64,000 nucleotides of DNA from Defluviimonas aquaemixtae (GTDB taxonomy: Bacteria; Pseudomonadota; Alphaproteobacteria; Rhodobacterales; Rhodobacteraceae). A program made the translations under genes and the position numbers. The first letter of the stretch is position 1. The number at the start of each line of letters is the position of its first letter. The notes below the pieces were generated by a model that saw nothing but the letters and a program-made list of their open reading frames with translations, ran no database searches and was not told the origin of the DNA. Shown piece after piece: positions 53,799 to 64,000 of the stretch. The stretch lies in NCBI RefSeq assembly GCF_900302475.1, contig NZ_OMOQ01000004.1:1-64000 (forward strand), in the 5' to 3' direction.

Positions 53799-54017
53799 AT
53801 GAACGCCCATATGGAGATGGAAAATTCCGAGGTTCTGCGCGTGAAGCTCGAAGTGCTGCGCCGCGAACACCGCGATCTCGACGAAGCGATCCATCTGATG
53901 GAGGCGTCGGGCCGTGCCGACCAGTTGACGCTCAAGCGGCTGAAGAAACAAAAGCTGATGCTGAAGGATCAGATCGCGCGTATCGAGGACATCCTGACGC
54001 CCGACATCATCGCCTGA
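53799..54017 (+). CDS. DUF465 (YdcH-like) small helical protein
   Basis: 72 residues, almost entirely helical: KLEVLRREHRDLDEAIHLME, then LKRLKKQKLMLKDQIARIED. This is the DUF465 coiled-coil hairpin, of unknown function. The ATG at 53799 follows AAAGGA. It lies upstream of purEK on the same strand with 147 bp between. Confidence 0.82.
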   Translation: MNAHMEMENSEVLRVKLEVLRREHRDLDEAIHLMEASGRADQLTLKRLKKQKLMLKDQIARIEDILTPDIIA

Positions 54018-54164
54018 GCAAGCCTCCTGGCCGCCAGGTTCGGCGTCCGCGCGCCCCTTCGGTTTCGCTCGGGACCTTCCGCCCGACTCCCCCCGCCGAT
54101 GGCCTTGCCCCGCACCGCACCGCCGCTATAGTGCGCGCTCCAATTCGGGCGCAGGGACAGCGGC

Positions 54165-54650
54165 ATGAGCGTTAGGGTCGGCATTGTCATGGGGTCACAA
54201 TCCGACTGGCCCACGATGAAGGAAGCGGCGACGGTTCTCGACGAACTGGGCATTGAGTTCGAGTCGAAAATCGTTTCCGCCCACCGCACACCCGACCGGC
54301 TCTGGGCCTATGGCAAGTCGGCAGTGGAACGCGGTCTGCAAGTGATAATTGCCGGCGCCGGCGGGGCTGCGCATCTGCCCGGAATGATGGCCTCGAAAAC
54401 CCGCGTGCCGGTCATCGGCGTGCCGATCCAGACGAAGGCGCTCTCGGGCGTCGACAGCCTCTATTCCATCGTCCAGATGCCGAAGGGCTACCCGGTCGCC
54501 ACGATGGCCATTGGTGCCGCTGGCGCAGCCAATGCCGGGCTCATGGCCGCCGGCATCCTTGCGCTATCGGATTCCGGGCTCGCCACGCGCCTCGACGCTT
54601 GGCGCGACGCGCTGTCCGCCTCTATCCCGAACGAACCCGCGGATGACTGA
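54165..54650 (+). CDS. purE: N5-carboxyaminoimidazole ribonucleotide mutase
   Basis: 161 residues, full length for class I PurE. It starts [14 protein letters not shown] and contains SAHRTPDRL and [16 protein letters not shown]. It converts N5-CAIR to CAIR in purine synthesis, using the product of PurK. Its end overlaps purK by 8 bp. Confidence 0.95.
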   Translation: MSVRVGIVMGSQSDWPTMKEAATVLDELGIEFESKIVSAHRTPDRLWAYGKSAVERGLQVIIAGAGGAAHLPGMMASKTRVPVIGVPIQTKALSGVDSLYSIVQMPKGYPVATMAIGAAGAANAGLMAAGILALSDSGLATRLDAWRDALSASIPNEPADD

Positions 54651-55716
54651 CGTGCTCGCCCCCGGCTCCGTGATCGGCATCCTCGGTGGCGGTCAGCTCG
54701 GCCGCATGCTCTCGGTCGCCGCGGCGCGTCTCGGCTACCGGACGCATATCCTCGAACCCGGCGCCAATCCGCCCGCGGCCGACGTGGCGCACGCCGTCAC
54801 GATCGCTCCCTACGAAGATTCTGCCGCGCTCGAAGCGTTTGCGAGGTCGGTCGACATCGTCACCTACGAATTTGAGAACATTCCGACCTCGGCCTTGGAT
54901 CTGCTCGAGGCGTACCTGCCGATCCACCCGAATCGCCGCGCCCTGTCGGTGAGTCAGGACCGCCTCATCGAGAAATCCTTCCTCCGCGATAGCGGCCTTG
55001 CCACCGCCCCGTATGCCGCCGTCGACGATGCGGTGGATCTGGCTGAGGCGATCGCGGAAATCGGCACGCCCGCGATCCTGAAGACACGGCGGCTCGGCTA
55101 TGACGGCAAGGGACAGGCGCGGCTGAATGCTCCCGGCGACGCAGACATCGCCCTCGCCGCAATGGGCGACAACCCCGCGATCCTTGAAGGCTTCGTCGAG
55201 TTCTCCCACGAAGTTTCGGTCATCGCCGCTCGCGGTCTCTCGGGCGAGGTCGCGGCCTTCGACCCCGGCGAGAACGTGCACGAAGGTGGCATCCTGCGCA
55301 CCACGATCGTGCCTGCCCGACTGACCGAGGCGCAGCGCACGGACGCCATCCTCCTGGCCGGCAAGATCCTCAACGCGCTGCAATATGTCGGCGTGATGGG
55401 GGTCGAGCTTTTCGTGACGGCGAAGGGCCTGATCGTAAACGAGATCGCGCCCAGGGTTCACAATTCCGGTCACTGGACGCAGAACGGCTGCGCCGTGGAC
55501 CAGTTCGAACAGCATATCCGCGCCATAGCGGGTTGGCCGCTCGGCGACGGGTCGCGGCACTCCGACGTGCTGATGGAGAATCTGATCGGCGACGATATCG
55601 GCCGCATTCCCTACATCGCGCAAGAGGCGAACGCTGCGATACATCTATATGGCAAGGCCGAAGCCCGGCCCGGCCGAAAGATGGGCCATGTGAACCGGAT
55701 CACCGGGCGCGCGTAA
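54643..55716 (+). CDS. purK: N5-carboxyaminoimidazole ribonucleotide synthase
   Basis: 357 residues of the ATP-grasp family: [32 protein letters not shown] and [13 protein letters not shown]. It carboxylates AIR with bicarbonate and ATP to give the PurE substrate. The ATG at 54643 lies inside the end of purE. Confidence 0.95.
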   Translation: MTDVLAPGSVIGILGGGQLGRMLSVAAARLGYRTHILEPGANPPAADVAHAVTIAPYEDSAALEAFARSVDIVTYEFENIPTSALDLLEAYLPIHPNRRALSVSQDRLIEKSFLRDSGLATAPYAAVDDAVDLAEAIAEIGTPAILKTRRLGYDGKGQARLNAPGDADIALAAMGDNPAILEGFVEFSHEVSVIAARGLSGEVAAFDPGENVHEGGILRTTIVPARLTEAQRTDAILLAGKILNALQYVGVMGVELFVTAKGLIVNEIAPRVHNSGHWTQNGCAVDQFEQHIRAIAGWPLGDGSRHSDVLMENLIGDDIGRIPYIAQEANAAIHLYGKAEARPGRKMGHVNRITGRA

Positions 55717-55896
55717 GGTGCCGCCGCGCCGCGTCCGACGGTGTCATCGGCGCTTCTTTGCAGTGGCCCTGATGCGGGACGTTCCGGGCCACACCACGGA
55801 ACAGGTGTATGAGACTCGCAGCCCCCCGCCCTTGAACCGAGGCGCCTGCAATCAATCGCTGCCAGTCAACTCCCGGCGGTGAACCCAACACGGATG

Positions 55897-57054
55897 CTAC
55901 ACCGCCAATCGCATTCCTTTGCACGATTGATGCATCAACCTGAATTCGCTCACGAGCCCGGCTTCGTGCATCTCCCTTTCGAGGTCGGCATCCCACTTGC
56001 GGATTTCGCTTCCAAGGCGAACGGCCTTGTTCGCGGCGCCCTTCGCGAGAAGCCGCCGAACCGCCCCCACCGAAAGACACCGTCGCGCCGGCGGTCCGTT
56101 CAGCGCCGCGTCCGGCGCCGATGCGGCACCAAACGTATCGATCAGGGCACTGCGCACTGTGGCCGCCAGCCCCTTCAACACCATCGGCCCAAGCAACAGC
56201 GATTCCGACAGGCAACCATCGGCAAAAATCACTTCATGCGCATCGCACGCGAAATGAACCCATGTCATTTCACGCTTTCCTCTCATGTGCCTGATTCCAT
56301 GCAACGATGTGAGCGACTTCGCCGGCGCGAGCGCCTCGGCCTTGAACTGGTTCTGCAGTTGTCCGCGTCCACCTACCAGCATTCGATGCTGCGGCGAGAC
56401 GATCAGATCATTCGCCGGCAGGCATGGCCCCAAGGCGCCGGCTTGGATCAAGACAGGCCTGTTTGAGGCGGCTGCAAACTCAAGTGGTTGGGTGTTCGTA
56501 TGAATGAACCGTATCTCTTGGGCGCCGTGATCCAAAGTTGAAACGAGGTCACCCACGCGAAGCGTCTCTACCGCTCGCTCACCATTTGGCGTGCGGATCA
56601 TGGTTCCGGCCGCGAAACAAACCGGCGGCACCTGACCCGGGTTGGGGTTTGATTGAGTGTAATAGGTTGCACCACCATCGTCGGACTGGATCGAGGAGGT
56701 TTGCGGAGGCGCGGGATAGCTTACCGAGGTTTCACTGACCGCCAATCCGTCTGTTGCAGCGATCTCTCGCTCAAACGAAGTGAACTGCAGGACCGTCGTC
56801 CCTTGAACGAGCGCGTACCCTCGGACGCCTTGAATGTTCAACGGAGAGTCGGGACCGCTGATGAGGTAGATGTCGCTGCCGTTCTCGGTCGAGTTTATCT
56901 CACCAAGCCCAATCGTGCTTCGAGCGGTTCCATTGTAGTCGTAGAAGACAAGCCTGACGTCACCGACATACGTGCCTTCGTCGACGCGCACTTCGAGGAA
57001 ACGTTCGCTGGCCAGCCCTCGGGGTTTGATCTCGGAAATATATGGTTCGGCCAT
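55897..57054 (-). CDS. Hint-domain (Hedgehog/intein-type) protein
   Basis: 385 residues. Residues 1-110 form a beta-rich domain (PRGLASERFLEVRVDEGTYV), then a linker with TYYTQSNPNPGQ, then a Hint_2 domain starting PPVCFAAGTMIRTPNGERAV (Cys146) with VSPQHRMLV (His223). These are the nucleophile and the block-B-type residues of Hint autoprocessing. No intein-type C-terminal splice junction is seen. There is no classical signal peptide. Such proteins are numerous in Rhodobacteraceae, and are probably secreted and self-cleaving, but their function is unknown. Confidence 0.83.
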   Translation of the reverse strand: MAEPYISEIKPRGLASERFLEVRVDEGTYVGDVRLVFYDYNGTARSTIGLGEINSTENGSDIYLISGPDSPLNIQGVRGYALVQGTTVLQFTSFEREIAATDGLAVSETSVSYPAPPQTSSIQSDDGGATYYTQSNPNPGQVPPVCFAAGTMIRTPNGERAVETLRVGDLVSTLDHGAQEIRFIHTNTQPLEFAAASNRPVLIQAGALGPCLPANDLIVSPQHRMLVGGRGQLQNQFKAEALAPAKSLTSLHGIRHMRGKREMTWVHFACDAHEVIFADGCLSESLLLGPMVLKGLAATVRSALIDTFGAASAPDAALNGPPARRCLSVGAVRRLLAKGAANKAVRLGSEIRKWDADLEREMHEAGLVSEFRLMHQSCKGMRLAV

Positions 57055-57447
57055 GCCGGTCTCCGTGCGGACGACCGATTTTGCGTTCGTTTGGCCTTAC
57101 AATCGTTTAACGTCGCTTGCCGGTAATGGAAGTCAGATCTTCGTGGATCTTGCCAATCGCGAAAGTCCGACCTTTTCCGCGTCCACGCACGCAATGTCCG
57201 GAACGGGCTCCGATCCGACCATTTTGGTCACAAGACGGGCAGAGCTTGGTTGGCAGGCCCGGCCCGAGACTCACATGGCAATCTCCTCAGGCTTTCAAAT
57301 GACCGGCTTTCTTGCCCGAATCGCGGCGACCGCAATGTGGCGGAAGCCGTGGATGAAAGGTTAACGCAAAGGAGTTAAATTTTATAAATCAATTACTTGA
57401 TTTCTATTTCACGCGTGCAACGTCCGCTTTTTCACACCCGAATCGGG
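57055..57447. other. Intergenic region between Hint and lipase genes
   Basis: About 390 bp with no gene recognised. Its right part (57361-57410) is strongly AT-rich and holds a perfect 7-bp dyad, AAATCAA (57386-57392) with TTGATTT (57397-57403), followed on the minus strand by an A/T-rich run. This could be the terminator of the lipase-like gene. The left part should hold the Hint gene promoter. Confidence 0.45.
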
Positions 57448-58176
57448 TCACTCGATCAGGCGCTCGGCGGCCTCCAGATAGGTCAGGTTCCGGTCGAAAC
57501 GCCCGTTCTTCAGAAACTCGATCACCTCGGCGATCACGAGCGGATTGTTCATCATGAACGTATGCGTGACCGGCAGCACAATGTGATCCTCCATCCCACC
57601 GATCATTGTGCTGTCGACGCTGACCTTGCCGTCATCGGCCCCCGTTATAACCGCGGAATAGATCGGGTTGAGCGACCGGTCCCCGGCAATGATGCCGAGG
57701 TCGAACTGCACCGCCGGCAGCGCGTTCGGAAGGCTCGCTGGGCCTGTGCCAAGCTCAAGCCCGGCAGGTCCATTCAGCCAGCGGAACGGGCCCAGATCGC
57801 CGAAGGCGTCGACGAGCTCCGAACCGTGATTTGGTGGCGCCATCATAACGACGCGCCCCATCCGCGCCGGCTTGTTGTCGGCCAACCAGGCGCGCGCTAG
57901 GATGCCGCCCATGGAATGGGTCACGAAATGCGTCGGATCGCCGCCGCATTTCGCGACCGCCGGCCCGACATGGTCATTTACGAGCGTTTCGATCCGTTCC
58001 CGCGTCGAAGGGTAGCCATCGTTGACCACGCGGTACCCTTCGGCCCCGAGCGCCCGTTCGAGCGCCGTGAGCGAGGCCGCGCTTCGCGCCAGCCCGTGCA
58101 GCAGTACAACGCAGTCCGCCCGCGCGGCCCCCGCCGCGAGGACCAGTCCCAGAACGAACACAAACCTCGGCCACAT
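57448..58176 (-). CDS. Secreted alpha/beta-hydrolase, lipase-like
   Basis: About 242 residues with a signal peptide ([20 protein letters not shown]), an oxyanion-hole segment [14 protein letters not shown] and the nucleophile motif THSMGG. A later NGRF...AERLIE tail follows. It resembles triacylglycerol lipase/PGAP1-like esterases. I choose the ATG at 58176 because it places the signal peptide at the N-terminus; an ATG at 58254 would overlap the Nudix start region on the other strand. Confidence 0.82.
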   Translation of the reverse strand: MWPRFVFVLGLVLAAGAARADCVVLLHGLARSAASLTALERALGAEGYRVVNDGYPSTRERIETLVNDHVGPAVAKCGGDPTHFVTHSMGGILARAWLADNKPARMGRVVMMAPPNHGSELVDAFGDLGPFRWLNGPAGLELGTGPASLPNALPAVQFDLGIIAGDRSLNPIYSAVITGADDGKVSVDSTMIGGMEDHIVLPVTHTFMMNNPLVIAEVIEFLKNGRFDRNLTYLEAAERLIE

Positions 58177-58252
58177 AGCCCCGAGATAGGCGATCACCGC
58201 GCCGGTTGCGAGCCCCTTGCAGACGGCGCGGCACTTCGCCACCTTTGGATCC

Positions 58253-58705
58253 ATGAAGATCCGCTCTCCTCGCCTCGCCGTGCGCGCGATTATCGTCCGT
58301 GACGGGCGGCTTCTACTCGTCAACGCCTATCCCGGTGACCGCTCGGATCTGTGGTGCGCGCCCGGCGGCGGGGTCGAACCAGGTCAGTCGCTGCCAGATA
58401 ACCTCAGGCGCGAGGTGCGCGAAGAATGTGGATTGACAATCGAAGTGGGTCCTCTCGCGCTAGTGAACGAATTCCACGATCCCGAATCGGGGTTTCATCA
58501 GGTCGACCTATTCTTCCGCTGCGCCATAACCGCGGGGCGGATCGATCCCGCCTGGACCGATCCTGACAATGTCGTGCACAGCCGACACTTCTTCGCGCCC
58601 GCTGAGCTTGGATCGATCCGGCTCAAGCCCGACAGTCTGACCCGTGTGGCCTTCGGCAACGGCGGCGTCCCGCACTACGATCCGCTGGAAGTCCTCGTCC
58701 CATGA
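58253..58705 (+). CDS. Nudix hydrolase
   Basis: 150 residues with a complete Nudix box, [20 protein letters not shown] followed by ECGL. It hydrolyses a nucleoside-diphosphate-linked compound; the substrate is unknown. It overlaps the greB-like gene by ATGA and is divergent from the lipase gene. Confidence 0.88.
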   Translation: MKIRSPRLAVRAIIVRDGRLLLVNAYPGDRSDLWCAPGGGVEPGQSLPDNLRREVREECGLTIEVGPLALVNEFHDPESGFHQVDLFFRCAITAGRIDPAWTDPDNVVHSRHFFAPAELGSIRLKPDSLTRVAFGNGGVPHYDPLEVLVP

Positions 58706-59214
58706 GCCGCGCCTTCGTCAAAGAGGACGGGCCCGACAATGAACCGCTGCCCGACCTGCCGATCTCGCCCCATCCGAATTACGTAACCCCGCGCGGGCTC
58801 CGGGCGCTTCGCGACCGACTCGCTGCGGTGCAGACCGATCTCGCGCGACTGAAGGTCCGTGCCGACCGGCTCGACCTGTTGCCCGAACGGGCGGCGGAAC
58901 GCGACATCCGGTATCTTGAGGCGCGGCTCAGATCGGCCATCCTCATCGATCCAGCGAACCAGCCTGCAGGCGAGGTCGCTTTCGGCGCCCGTGTGACCGT
59001 TGCCGACGTGGCGGGCAGCGAGACCACCTACGAGATCACCGGCGAGGACGAAGCGGATGCCGCCCTTGGCCGCATCGCGCCCTATTCGCCGCTCGCCCGC
59101 GCACTGTTGGGCGCCCGCATCGGCGACCGCGTCGAATGGGCGCGGCCGTCGGGGCGAATGGAGCTGGAGATCCTCGCGATCGACTATCCACGCGATGACG
59201 GGCGCACCGCGTAG
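58702..59214 (+). CDS. GreA/GreB-family transcript cleavage factor
   Basis: 170 residues: an N-terminal coiled-coil (LRALRDRLAAVQTDLARLKV) and a C-terminal FKBP-like domain (FGARVTVADVAGSETTYEIT, then SPLARALLGARIGDRVEW). It rescues backtracked RNA polymerase. The N-terminal extension with NYVTPRGLRALRDRL is GreB-like. The 3' end overlaps the convergent EamA gene by 31 bp. Confidence 0.85.
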   Translation: MSRAFVKEDGPDNEPLPDLPISPHPNYVTPRGLRALRDRLAAVQTDLARLKVRADRLDLLPERAAERDIRYLEARLRSAILIDPANQPAGEVAFGARVTVADVAGSETTYEITGEDEADAALGRIAPYSPLARALLGARIGDRVEWARPSGRMELEILAIDYPRDDGRTA

Positions 59215-60047
59215 GCGACCCCGCCAAGAACCAGCGCCGCAGCGATCGCGAAGCGCAAGGTCAGCAGCTCTCCCAGAAACACCATCCCGCCCGCGAGCGC
59301 GATGATCGGCACGGTCAGCTGAGCCACGCCGCCGCGCGCGGCACCGAGGAGCGGCAGGATCCGGTACCAGAGCGCATAGCCCAGCGCCGAAGTGATCGCG
59401 CCCGACACGATTGCCAGCACGATGCCGCCTGCCGTTGCGGGTCCCGCCCCCGCCTCTGCTGGCAGCGCTAAACCGATCGCGACGGCGAAGGGCAGCGCAA
59501 GGATGAAGTTCCAGCCCGTCGCACCAAGCGGATCGGAGGCGCCGCGCGCTGAAAGCGAATAGAGACCCCACCCGACCCCCGCCGCCGCCATCAGAAGCGC
59601 GTGCACGAAGCTTTCACTCGCCGCCGATCCGGGAGCCAGCAGATACACGAGCCCGACGAAGGCGACCGCCGCCCCGATCCAGCGGCGCGACGGTACTCCC
59701 TCGCCGAGGATCAGCGCGCCGGTGAACATCGTCATTTGGACCATGCCGAATAGGATTAGCGCGCCGGTGCCGGCATCGAGAGCGTCATAGGCCAGCGAAA
59801 AGCCAAAGAGGTAGAGGATCAGCGACAAAGCCCCCGCCGCCCGCCCCGAGCGCCCGGGCCAAAGCGAACCCTGCCCCACCGCGCGCCTGACGGAGATGAG
59901 AACGGCAAGCATCACCGCTCCGCTCAACAGGCGGACAAGTGCGAAATCCACCGCTCCGATAAGGCCCGGCCCGACCGCCATCCGATTCAGGACCGAATTC
60001 GCGGCGAAGGCCGTCATCGTGATCGCGGTCAATACAAAGAGACGCAT
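59184..60047 (-). CDS. EamA (DMT) family transporter
   Basis: About 287 residues with ten hydrophobic segments in two EamA repeats (first about 1-135, second about 145-280). Exporters of metabolites or amino acids are typical. The ATG at 60047 gives MRLFVLTAITMTAFAANSVL, a standard start for the family. The gene overlaps the greB-like gene tail to tail. Confidence 0.85.
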   Translation of the reverse strand: MRLFVLTAITMTAFAANSVLNRMAVGPGLIGAVDFALVRLLSGAVMLAVLISVRRAVGQGSLWPGRSGRAAGALSLILYLFGFSLAYDALDAGTGALILFGMVQMTMFTGALILGEGVPSRRWIGAAVAFVGLVYLLAPGSAASESFVHALLMAAAGVGWGLYSLSARGASDPLGATGWNFILALPFAVAIGLALPAEAGAGPATAGGIVLAIVSGAITSALGYALWYRILPLLGAARGGVAQLTVPIIALAGGMVFLGELLTLRFAIAAALVLGGVAYAVRPSSRG

Positions 60048-60191
60048 GCCAATTGGGTACACCGCAACTCAGGTCGACCGCCAGCGCGTTCATCCGCGCC
60101 GAAGACCGCCCGAGCGACCTGCACGATGCGGGTCGCGAGACTTCTCTCGGCCCGCAAGGGCCTCATTAGAGGGCGTATCGCGGAACAACAA

Positions 60192-60215
60192 AAAGGCCCC
60201 CGATCGGGGGCCTTT
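60192..60215. terminator. Bidirectional Rho-independent terminator after groEL
   Basis: A perfect palindrome AAAGGCCCCC-GATC-GGGGGCCTTT, with T on either side in both directions. It ends groEL 25 bp after its stop. Confidence 0.85.
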
Positions 60216-60240
60216 CCGCGTTCCACCTATTGCGGCGTGA

Positions 60241-61896
<1,656 letters not shown>

Positions 61897-61927
61897 TCAG
61901 AAATGTGTTGAATTCGCGGGTGGGATC

Positions 61928-62242
61928 TCAGGCGGCTTTCGCCTTGGAACCCGACGCCTTGATGATGCCAAGGATGTCGCTTTCCTTCATGATCAGGAGT
62001 TCCTGACCATCGATCGTCACTTCCGTGCCCGACCACTTGCCGAACAGGATCCGGTCGCCCGGTTTGACCGCCATCGCGATCAGTTCGCCCGAATCCTTGC
62101 GGGCACCTTCGCCGCAGGCTACGACTTCGCCCTCAGCCGGCTTTTCTTTGGCGCTGTCGGGGATGATAAGCCCGCCCTTGGTTTTCTCGTCGCTTTCGAC
62201 GCGCTTGACCAGGACGCGGTCATGAAGCGGTTTGAATTGCAT
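61928..62242 (-). CDS. groS: Co-chaperonin GroES (10 kDa)
   Basis: 104 residues with the [20 protein letters not shown] start and the mobile-loop region [13 protein letters not shown]. It is first in the operon, 39 bp downstream of the CIRCE element. Confidence 0.97.
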   Translation of the reverse strand: MQFKPLHDRVLVKRVESDEKTKGGLIIPDSAKEKPAEGEVVACGEGARKDSGELIAMAVKPGDRILFGKWSGTEVTIDGQELLIMKESDILGIIKASGSKAKAA

Positions 62243-62281
62243 CTGGACACTCTCCCATGGGTTTCCAGTTAAGAAATGTGA

Positions 62282-62308
62282 TTAGCACTCACCCGAAGCG
62301 AGTGCTAA
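62282..62308 (-). promoter_or_regulatory. CIRCE operator (HrcA site) of groESL
   Basis: A perfect TTAGCACTC-N9-GAGTGCTAA inverted repeat. It binds the repressor HrcA and gives heat-shock control of groESL. Confidence 0.96.
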
Positions 62309-62458
62309 CGCCGCCTAAGTAGGCGGGCCCGTGCACTCTGTCAACACCCGTCGCGTCCAAAAAAATGCCCTGCCTCGTACTTGGTCTTGCCATGCTCCTC
62401 GTGGCAGGATGGCGTCGCCTCGCGAACCGTGCCCATGAGTTGTGACGAAAGGCCCCTG

Positions 62459-63451
62459 ATGCTCCGCCTGACCCTAGCCTTCCTGCTGGTTCTCCTGCCC
62501 GCCGCGGCTCCGGCCGCACCCTGCGGTGGCACTAACCTGATGGAGACGCTCGCCCCCGAAACACGCGCCGAGATCACCGCGCGGGTCGATGCACTGCCCT
62601 ACGCGCGCGGCAATGCCTGGCGCGCCGAGCGGGGCGACGACATCGTCCACATCGTGGGCACCTACCATTTCGACGATCCGCGCCACGACTCGATCGTCGA
62701 GCGGCTCGGCCCAGCGATCGACGCCGCCGCTGTTGTTCTCGTCGAAGCGGGCCGCGAGGAAGAGGCGAAGCTCCAGTCGGAGATGCTCGCCAAGCCCGAC
62801 CGGCTGTTCGTCTTGACCGGCCCGACGCTCCCCGAGCGGCTGGAGGAGGAGGACTGGCAGGCGCTGTCGGGTGCGATGCAGGCGCGCGGTGTACCCGCCT
62901 TTCTCGCGGCCAAGATGCAGCCCTGGTACGTCGCCATGATGCTCGGCATTCCGCTATGCGCGGTCGGCGAACTGGAGGGCGGCGCGCGCGGCCTCGATCA
63001 GCGCGTGATGGAGCGAGCCGAGGAGAACGGCATCCCAGTACGCGCCCTCGAACCCTACGATACGGTCTTTTCGCTGTTCGATGAGCTGCCGGCCGACGCC
63101 CAGCTCGAAATGATCCGCATGACGCTGGCGATCGGCGATCAGGCGGAGGACTACAGCGCGACGCTGACGGACGCCTACTTTGGCGAAGACGTCCGCGCGA
63201 CTTGGGAGCTCGGCCGCTTCACCGCCTACGAACTGCCTGGCAAGACGGCCGATGAGGTCGACGCCGAACTCGCCCTTATGGAAGACCTGCTCATGGTGCG
63301 GCGCAACCGGTCCTGGATTCCAGCAATCGAGAAGGCGCTTGCCGAGGGCCCGGTCTTCGCGGCCTTCGGCGCGCTGCACCTGTCCGGCGAAGACGGCGTT
63401 CTCGCGCTTCTCGAACGTGAAGGCTTCACGCTAACGCGGCTGCCATTCTGA
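62459..63451 (+). CDS. TraB/GumN-family protein with signal peptide
   Basis: 330 residues with a signal peptide (MLRLTLAFLLVLLPAAAPAA), then the TraB/GumN fold: VHIVGTYHFDDPRH, a central LFVLTGPTLPERL segment, and a C-terminal AFGALHLSGEDGVLALLERE. The conserved GTxH and GxxH residues would bind metal, consistent with Tiki-like metalloproteases. The ATG at 62459 places the signal peptide at the start. The substrate is unknown. Confidence 0.82.
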   Translation: MLRLTLAFLLVLLPAAAPAAPCGGTNLMETLAPETRAEITARVDALPYARGNAWRAERGDDIVHIVGTYHFDDPRHDSIVERLGPAIDAAAVVLVEAGREEEAKLQSEMLAKPDRLFVLTGPTLPERLEEEDWQALSGAMQARGVPAFLAAKMQPWYVAMMLGIPLCAVGELEGGARGLDQRVMERAEENGIPVRALEPYDTVFSLFDELPADAQLEMIRMTLAIGDQAEDYSATLTDAYFGEDVRATWELGRFTAYELPGKTADEVDAELALMEDLLMVRRNRSWIPAIEKALAEGPVFAAFGALHLSGEDGVLALLEREGFTLTRLPF

Positions 63452-63466
63452 ACGCGGGCCGATGCG

Positions 63467-64000
63467 TCAGTTACCAGGCCACTGCGCGTACTCGCGCTGA
63501 TACTCGTGCGCACGTTCGCGCAGGCTGACCAGAAGCTCGCCGTAGGCGGGATCGTCGGCGAGATTGCGTATCTCGCCGGGATCTTCTTTCAGATCGGTCA
63601 GGAAGAACACCGGCTGCTCGCTCCCAGAATACTCAGCGAACTTGTACTCGTGCCCACGAATGCCGATCCAGTCGGGGATCCGCCAGAAACCGCCTTCGTG
63701 CTCGCAGTAGAACTCCCGCCGCCAATCGCTCGGCGGGGCGGCATCAAGGAAGGGCGCAAGGCTCGCGCCCTGATAAGATTCGGGCACGGCCAGCCCGGCC
63801 AATTCCAGGATGGTCGGGGCAATGTCGACATTGAGCGCGAACTCGGACGGGCGCGTTCCCGATCCCGCGGGGTTGCGCGGATCGCGGATGACGAGCGGCA
63901 CGCGCAATGATTCGTCGAAATGCGCCCACTTGCCCGATAGACCCCGATCCCCCAGCGACAGCCCATTGTCAGACGTGAAGATGACAACAGTGTCTTCGTC
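63467..64000 (-). CDS. Sulfatase, C-terminal part (gene runs off the window)
   Basis: The minus-strand frame is open from 64000 to a stop at 63467. It carries VIFTSDNGLSLGDRG, GKWAHFDESLRVPLVIRDPR, FALNVDIAPTILELAGLAVP and a C-terminal EDPGEIRNLADDPAY, all typical of type I sulfatases. The catalytic Cys/Ser formylglycine site lies outside the window, so activity cannot be judged. It cleaves sulfate esters, perhaps of polysaccharides. Confidence 0.88.
   Translation of the reverse strand, partial: DEDTVVIFTSDNGLSLGDRGLSGKWAHFDESLRVPLVIRDPRNPAGSGTRPSEFALNVDIAPTILELAGLAVPESYQGASLAPFLDAAPPSDWRREFYCEHEGGFWRIPDWIGIRGHEYKFAEYSGSEQPVFFLTDLKEDPGEIRNLADDPAYGELLVSLRERAHEYQREYAQWPGN

Overview
The window is GC-rich and densely coded. 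It looks like chromosomal DNA of a marine-type alphaproteobacterium, most likely Rhodobacteraceae (Roseobacter group or relative). The reasons are family-typical small proteins (DUF1127, DUF1150, DUF465, a DUF6280-like protein, DUF1992), a bifunctional Sat-CysC, the pcm-tolC-PopZ-like block near valS, a Hint-domain protein, Lrp-controlled putA, and a perfect CIRCE element at groESL. No phage genes, insertion sequences, integrases or CRISPR arrays were seen. All family names come from motif and sequence recognition by eye; no search was run.

Layout. 0-3.5 kb: tail of a CoA-transferase B subunit, a small GNAT protein, then a tight operon of a UPF0104-type membrane protein, a DprE1-like flavoenzyme and a DprE2-like SDR. 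3.5-9.9 kb: a LysR gene, DUF1127, a lone DUF2235 hydrolase, ornithine decarboxylase divergent from an Lrp-type regulator, and a two-domain VOC protein. 9-11.5 kb: a LysR gene divergent from a coupled pair of non-heme iron oxygenases (PhyH family plus HD-domain family) that resembles phosphonate-oxidising PhnY/PhnZ and TmpA/TmpB systems. 11.5-37.2 kb is mostly core: ZntB-like transporter, a methyltransferase divergent from a winged-helix/TPR regulator, valS with a low-GC insert, a HisC-like aminotransferase, an ABC exporter, ygfZ, efp, a PopZ-like protein, tolC, pcm, tRNA-Cys, tRNA-Leu, putR-putA, rhomboid protease, inositol monophosphatase and sat-cysC.

37.2-53 kb is the accessory region. It opens with three decayed genes on the minus strand: a class IV aminotransferase, an arsenic-type GAPDH/ArsJ remnant, and a LacI regulator with an in-frame stop. 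Next is a ten-gene plus-strand carbohydrate operon: Gfo/Idh oxidoreductase, TIM-barrel isomerase, a three-gene ABC importer, three SDRs, a lactonase-type amidohydrolase and an aldo/keto reductase. The region closes with a LysR gene, a SULT-like sulfotransferase and a short gene-poor stretch. The operon has the logic of an oxidative, non-phosphorylative sugar pathway, but no sugar-acid dehydratase is present.

53-64 kb returns to core genes: DUF1150-hsp20, purEK, a Hint-domain protein, a lipase-like hydrolase, Nudix, a GreB-like factor, an EamA transporter, groESL, a TraB/GumN protein and the C-terminal part of a sulfatase.

The best candidates for undescribed biology are the PhyH/HD oxygenase pair, the orphan sugar operon with its broken repressor, the DprE1/DprE2 membrane module outside mycobacteria, and an identical 15-bp dyad fused to the start codons of two separate LysR genes.
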